Assembly: GCA_900772425.1 (NCBI GenBank) | Contig: CAAHEK010000201.1 | Coordinates: forward strand, 1-9,408 | Reading direction: 5' to 3' | Length of the DNA stretch: 9,408 nt | Source of the DNA: an uncultured Lachnospira sp. | GTDB taxonomy: Bacteria > Bacillota > Clostridia > Lachnospirales > Lachnospiraceae | Shown: one piece after another, positions 6,097 through 9,408 of the stretch | How positions within the stretch are numbered: position 1 is the first letter of the stretch | Layout: each line of letters starts with the position of its first letter | Program-made: the position numbers and the translations under genes | The notes under the pieces: model-generated | Databases searched by the model: none | What the model was told of the DNA's origin: nothing | Seen by the model: only the letters and a program-made list of their open reading frames with translations

Positions 6097-6102
6097 CAGG
6101 TT

Positions 6103-7320
6103 ATGAGATTAAAGGACACAGGATTAACAGCACAGGATATTAAAGACAAAGTAAATAAGTATATGATTGAAACCTATGAGCGTTTCGATTTCCTTGCAGA
6201 GACAGCCAAGGATATGTATTTATATGATGAAAATAAAACACCTTACCTTGATTTTTATGCAGGTATCGCAGTTAACAATGCCGGAAGCTGTAACGAGAAG
6301 GTTGTAGCAGCAGTTAAAGACCAGGTATCAGATATTATGCATACCTTCAATTACCCATACACAATTCCACAGGCATTACTTGCTGAAAAGGTTTGTACAA
6401 CAATCGGAATGGATAAGATATTCTATCAGAATTCAGGAACAGAAGCTAACGAAGCTATGATTAAGATGGCTCGTAAGTACGGTGTTGAAAAATATGGTCC
6501 AAACCGTTACCATATCGTAACAGCTAAGGATGGTTTCCATGGAAGAACATTCGGTGCCATGTCAGCAACAGGTCAGCCGGGTAATGCATGCCAGGTTGGT
6601 TTCGGACCTATGACATATGGTTTCTCATATGCTCCATATAATGACTTAAAGGCATTTGAGGATGCATGCACAGAGAATACAATAGCAATCATGATTGAAC
6701 CTGTACAGGGCGAAGGTGGTGTTCATCCAGCAACTAAAGAATTTATGACAGGACTTAGAAAATTCTGTGATGAGCATGATATGTTACTCCTTATAGATGA
6801 GGTACAGACAGGATGGTGCAGAACAGGTGCTGTAATGTCTTATATGAATTATGGTATCAAGCCTGATATTGTATCTATGGCAAAAGGACTTGGTGGTGGA
6901 ATGCCAATAGGTGCTATCTGTGCTACAGAAGAGGTCGCCAAGGCATTTACTCCGGGCTCACATGGAACAACATTTGGTGGACATCCGGTATCATGTGCAG
7001 CAGCACTTGCAGAGGTTAATGAGCTTCTTGACAGAGACCTTGCAGGAAATGCAAAGAAGATGGGTGATTACTTTAGTGCCAAGTTAGAGACATTACCACA
7101 TGTTAAGGAAGTAAGACATCAGGGACTTTTAGTAGGTGTGGAATTCGATGACACAATAAGCGGGGTTGATGTAAAGCACGGCTGCTTTGACAGACATATG
7201 CTTATAACAGCTATCGGAGCTCATATAATCCGTATGGTTCCACCACTTATTGTCTCAGAAGAAGAATGTGACAAGGCATTTGAAATAATTAAGGAAACAG
7301 TAGAAAGTTTGGGTAAATAA
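6103..7320 (+). CDS. Class III PLP aminotransferase, acetylornithine (ArgD)-like
   Basis: This 405-residue enzyme has the compact length of ArgD-type enzymes. It shows YLDFYAGIAVNN (about 47-59), NSGTEANEA (110-118), FHGRTFGAMSATGQP, EPVQGEGGVHPA, DEVQTGWCRTG (from Asp232), Schiff-base lysine Lys261 in SMAKGLGGGMPIGA, TTFGGHPVSCAAA and the C-terminal IIRMVPPLIVSEEE. ArgD uses N-acetylornithine and 2-oxoglutarate, but close relatives act on succinylornithine, putrescine, GABA or lysine. No arg biosynthesis gene is present; the neighbours are catabolic regulators, a GabT-like enzyme and an APC permease, so a catabolic substrate is at least as likely, and I leave the symbol blank. ATG 6103 follows GGAGG (6092-6096) by six bases. 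Expression probably starts at the 5903 promoter, through the terminator and pseudoknot. It is likely co-transcribed with the downstream kinase-like gene. Confidence 0.85.
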   Translation: MRLKDTGLTAQDIKDKVNKYMIETYERFDFLAETAKDMYLYDENKTPYLDFYAGIAVNNAGSCNEKVVAAVKDQVSDIMHTFNYPYTIPQALLAEKVCTTIGMDKIFYQNSGTEANEAMIKMARKYGVEKYGPNRYHIVTAKDGFHGRTFGAMSATGQPGNACQVGFGPMTYGFSYAPYNDLKAFEDACTENTIAIMIEPVQGEGGVHPATKEFMTGLRKFCDEHDMLLLIDEVQTGWCRTGAVMSYMNYGIKPDIVSMAKGLGGGMPIGAICATEEVAKAFTPGSHGTTFGGHPVSCAAALAEVNELLDRDLAGNAKKMGDYFSAKLETLPHVKEVRHQGLLVGVEFDDTISGVDVKHGCFDRHMLITAIGAHIIRMVPPLIVSEEECDKAFEIIKETVESLGK

Positions 7321-7338
7321 TATAAAGGAGCGATGTAA

Positions 7339-7932
7339 ATGAAGCATTTTGTTGTAACAGTTGGCTGCGAATATGGTAGCGGCGGCATTGAGATTGGCAA
7401 GATGGTTGCAAAGTCACTCGGTGTTGAATATTATGACAGAGATTTGATTGATAAGGTTGTTGAGCAGATTGGTGTCGACAGGGAGCTGGTTGAAAAAGCA
7501 GATTCCGGCGAGAATATAAAATATGAGTTTGATACCAACTTTGGACCAAGATATGCAAACCTTACTAACAGAGTAATCTATAAGCAGTTTGAAGTTATTA
7601 ATAAGTTTGCTGAGAAGTCATCATGTGTAATAATAGGACGATGCAGCAATTACATATTAAAGGACAGAGATGACTGTCTTAACATATTTGTATATGCTCC
7701 ACCTGAAAAGAGAGTGCAGTATGTTATGGAAAAGAAAGGCATAACTCATGATGAAGCAGTTGAGTTAGTTAAGTATAACGACGGAATGTTAAGCTCAAGA
7801 TACAACTACATGACTAATAGTGATATGAGAGATTGCAGCATGAGAGATATGATGATTGATTCAAGTGTTTTAGGACTTGAAAAAACAGCAAAATATATTT
7901 TGCAAATGATTGACCTTAGATTTGAAGACTAA
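7339..7932 (+). CDS. Cytidylate kinase-like family protein
   Basis: This 197-residue protein has the cytidylate-kinase-like (AAK_33-type) fold markers. A glycine-rich P-loop-like segment VGCEYGSGGIEIGK spans residues 8-21, where the loop is looser than a classical GxxxxGK[ST]. Further markers are YYDRDLI (31-37), VIIGRCSNYIL (97-107), PPEKRVQYVM (121-130) and a C-terminal IDSSVLGLEKTA (173-184). These proteins are common in Clostridia, often beside transporters or metabolic genes; their substrate is generally unknown, and this is not expected to be the housekeeping Cmk. ATG 7339 follows AAAGGAG (7324-7330) by eight bases. It lies 18 bp after the ArgD-like gene, so the two form an operon, closed by the terminator at 7974-8030. 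A codon pair ATG TAA sits directly before the start but is too near the ribosome binding site to matter. Confidence 0.85.
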   Translation: MKHFVVTVGCEYGSGGIEIGKMVAKSLGVEYYDRDLIDKVVEQIGVDRELVEKADSGENIKYEFDTNFGPRYANLTNRVIYKQFEVINKFAEKSSCVIIGRCSNYILKDRDDCLNIFVYAPPEKRVQYVMEKKGITHDEAVELVKYNDGMLSSRYNYMTNSDMRDCSMRDMMIDSSVLGLEKTAKYILQMIDLRFED

Positions 7933-7973
7933 AAAATAGATTTAAAATGCAATACATCGCAAATATTAATGAC

Positions 7974-8030
7974 AAAGGCGTCAGTAATCCATAGGAGAGT
8001 AATCTTATGGATTGCCGGCGCCTTTTATTT
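7974..8030 (+). terminator. Intrinsic terminator after the kinase-like gene
   Basis: Bases 7974-7993 pair with 8006-8025 in a 20-position stem with one A-C mismatch and two G-U pairs, closing a 12-base loop (7994-8005), followed by TTTTATTT. It ends the ArgD-like/kinase-like transcript, 41 bases after the stop codon. It may work in only one direction, since the other side has a short A-run. Confidence 0.9.
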
Positions 8031-8077
8031 ATGGGAAATATTTATGAAAATATTCATGAGAAATATTTATGGAAAAT
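8027..8077 (+). repeat. Four tandem 12-13 bp AT-rich imperfect repeats upstream of the permease
   Basis: The units are ATTTATGGGAAAT (8027-8039), ATTTATGAAAAT (8040-8051), ATTCATGAGAAAT (8052-8064) and ATTTATGGAAAAT (8065-8077), with consensus ATTTATGRRAAAT. They start within the T-run of the terminator and end 49 bases before the permease start codon. No convincing sigma-A promoter was found between them and the permease, so they may form the binding array of a regulator, an UP-like element, or simply slippage-derived repeats. Confidence 0.65.
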
Positions 8078-8126
8078 AAATTCTTATAGAAATTGATTTG
8101 CGGGTTTGATAGGAAAGGATGATAAT

Positions 8127-9408
8127 ATGGCTGGAAAAAAATCGGAATTTGACAAAGTATTCAGCGCGTGGGACATACTTGTAATAGCCTTTGGCGCAAT
8201 GATTGGCTGGGGCTGGGTAGTTTCAACAGGCGACTGGATCAGCAGAGGCGGTGTTATTGGTGCAGCTATCGGATTTGCGATTGGCGGCGTTATGGTATTC
8301 TTTGTAGGACTTACATATGCGGAACTTACTGCTGCAATGCCACAGTGTGGTGGAGAGCATGTATTTAGTTACAAGGCAATGGGACCTATCGGTTCATATA
8401 TATGTACATGGGCAATTATTCTTGGATATGTTAGTGTTGTTTGCTTTGAAGCATGTGCTCTTCCTACTATTATTACATATATTTATCCAAAATTCCTTCA
8501 GGGATATTTATATACAGTAGCAGGATTTGATATTTACGCTTCATGGCTTGCGGCTGCAATACTTGTAGCGGTATTTATAACATATATAAATATTAAGGGC
8601 GCTAAGACAGCAGCAGTTTTACAGACTGTATTAACAGTAATCATTGGTGGTGTCGGAATATTGCTTGTTGTTGCATCTGCAATATCAGGAGATGCATCTA
8701 ACTTTGACGGACAGTTATTTGTTGGCGGAACAACTGGAGAAGTATTTAAGACAATTCTTAAAGTTGCTGTTACAACACCATTCTTCTTTATAGGATTTGA
8801 TGTTATTCCACAGGCAGCAGAAGAAATAAATGTTCCATTAAAGAAGATAGGAAAAATAATGATACTTTCTATCATTCTTGCTGTAACATTTTATGGCTTG
8901 ATTATAATCGGAGTAGGTTATGTCATGAATTCTTCAGAGATAGCTGCTTCAATGGAAGGCTCAGGACTTGTAACTGCTGATGCGATGGCAAAGGCATTTA
9001 ACAGCAGCATAATGTCAAAGGTATTAATTATCGGTGGTATGTGTGGTATCATAACAAGCTGGAATTCATTCCTTATCGGTGGAAGCCGTGCCATGTATTC
9101 TATGGCTGAGTCATATATGATACCAAGAACATTTGCTAAGCTTCATCCAAAGCATAAGACACCTGTTAATGCATTATACCTTATCGGTGCATTATCAGTA
9201 CTTGCTCCTTTAGCAGGACGTAAAATGCTTGTATGGATTGTAGATGCCGGTAACTTCGGTTGCTGTCTTGCTTATTGTATGGTTTCACTTTCATTTATCA
9301 TATTAAGAAAGACACATCCTGAAATGAAGAGACCATATAAGGTTAAACACTTCCTTCCGGTAGGTATAATGGCGGTACTTATGTCAGGCTTCATGGTTGT
9401 TATGTATA
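8127..9408 (+). CDS. APC-superfamily amino acid/polyamine permease, 3' end outside the window
   Basis: The frame is open from ATG 8127 to the window end, giving 427 residues without a stop; most APC proteins are 430-500 residues, so only a short C-terminus is missing. ATG is preceded by AAAGGA (8114-8119) at seven bases. The protein is very hydrophobic, with about ten or eleven membrane segments visible. Family hallmarks are the TM1 glycine motif GAMIGWGW (23-30), the TM2-3 loop AELTAAMPQCGGEHVF (65-80), and FIGFDVIPQAAEEINVP (221-237), matching the conserved TM6 and following loop of amino acid/polyamine permeases (AA_permease_2 type). A cytoplasmic SRAMYSMAESYMIPRTFAKLHPKHKTPVNAL segment (320-350) also fits. 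It likely imports an amino acid or polyamine for the aminotransferases. The terminator and repeats before it suggest its own transcription unit. Confidence 0.88.
   Translation, partial: MAGKKSEFDKVFSAWDILVIAFGAMIGWGWVVSTGDWISRGGVIGAAIGFAIGGVMVFFVGLTYAELTAAMPQCGGEHVFSYKAMGPIGSYICTWAIILGYVSVVCFEACALPTIITYIYPKFLQGYLYTVAGFDIYASWLAAAILVAVFITYINIKGAKTAAVLQTVLTVIIGGVGILLVVASAISGDASNFDGQLFVGGTTGEVFKTILKVAVTTPFFFIGFDVIPQAAEEINVPLKKIGKIMILSIILAVTFYGLIIIGVGYVMNSSEIAASMEGSGLVTADAMAKAFNSSIMSKVLIIGGMCGIITSWNSFLIGGSRAMYSMAESYMIPRTFAKLHPKHKTPVNALYLIGALSVLAPLAGRKMLVWIVDAGNFGCCLAYCMVSLSFIILRKTHPEMKRPYKVKHFLPVGIMAVLMSGFMVVMY

Noticed and set aside
7333..7338. ATG TAA start-stop pair directly before the kinase-like start codon.
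   Set aside because: It is only two bases from the ribosome binding site core, too close for initiation, and so probably coincidental.
8168..8520. Short + strand frames of 66 and 67 residues inside the permease region.
   Set aside because: They are out of frame with the long permease reading frame, which carries clear APC motifs from ATG 8127 to the window end.

Overview
The window looks like chromosomal DNA of a low-GC, anaerobic Clostridia-type Firmicute, most likely a flagellated Lachnospiraceae member (Lachnospira/Eubacterium eligens, Roseburia or Butyrivibrio type). Reasons: AT-rich intergenic DNA, strong AGGAGG-type ribosome binding sites, a DUF6033-like protein, a PucR-type regulator and a cytidylate-kinase-like protein. 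The genus is an inference. No rRNA, tRNA, CRISPR array, transposase or phage gene is visible.

Region 1 (1-2179, + strand): two lysine/glutamate-rich, cysteine-free proteins without signal peptides or membrane segments. The first is preceded by a sigma-28/sigma-D-like promoter and a leader with two perfect hairpins and two GGA motifs, resembling CsrA-controlled flagellar leaders. The two proteins share a nine-residue C-terminal pattern. Between them lies a 165-bp imperfect palindromic element with a GC-rich core.

Region 2 (2272-7932): an amino-acid or polyamine catabolism cluster. A PucR-family regulator (- strand) diverges from a GabT-like class III aminotransferase, which is followed by an XRE-cupin (PuuR-like) regulator. 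After a 409-bp regulatory gap come an ArgD-like class III aminotransferase and, 18 bp later, a cytidylate-kinase-like protein, ending in a strong terminator. The gap holds dyad operators also seen upstream of gabT, a good sigma-A promoter followed about 30 bp later by a strong intrinsic terminator, and a predicted H-type RNA pseudoknot ending five bases before the ribosome binding site of the second aminotransferase.

Region 3 (7933-9408): four tandem 12-13 bp AT-rich repeats, then an APC-superfamily amino acid/polyamine permease running off the window end. Together regions 2 and 3 look like uptake plus transamination of an omega-amino compound (GABA, putrescine or similar), with two dedicated regulators and possible RNA-level control. 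The substrate is not proven by sequence.

The most novel-looking signals are the pseudoknot/terminator leader (5903-6102) and the sigma-28/CsrA-like leader feeding two uncharacterised proteins with a shared C-terminal tail.
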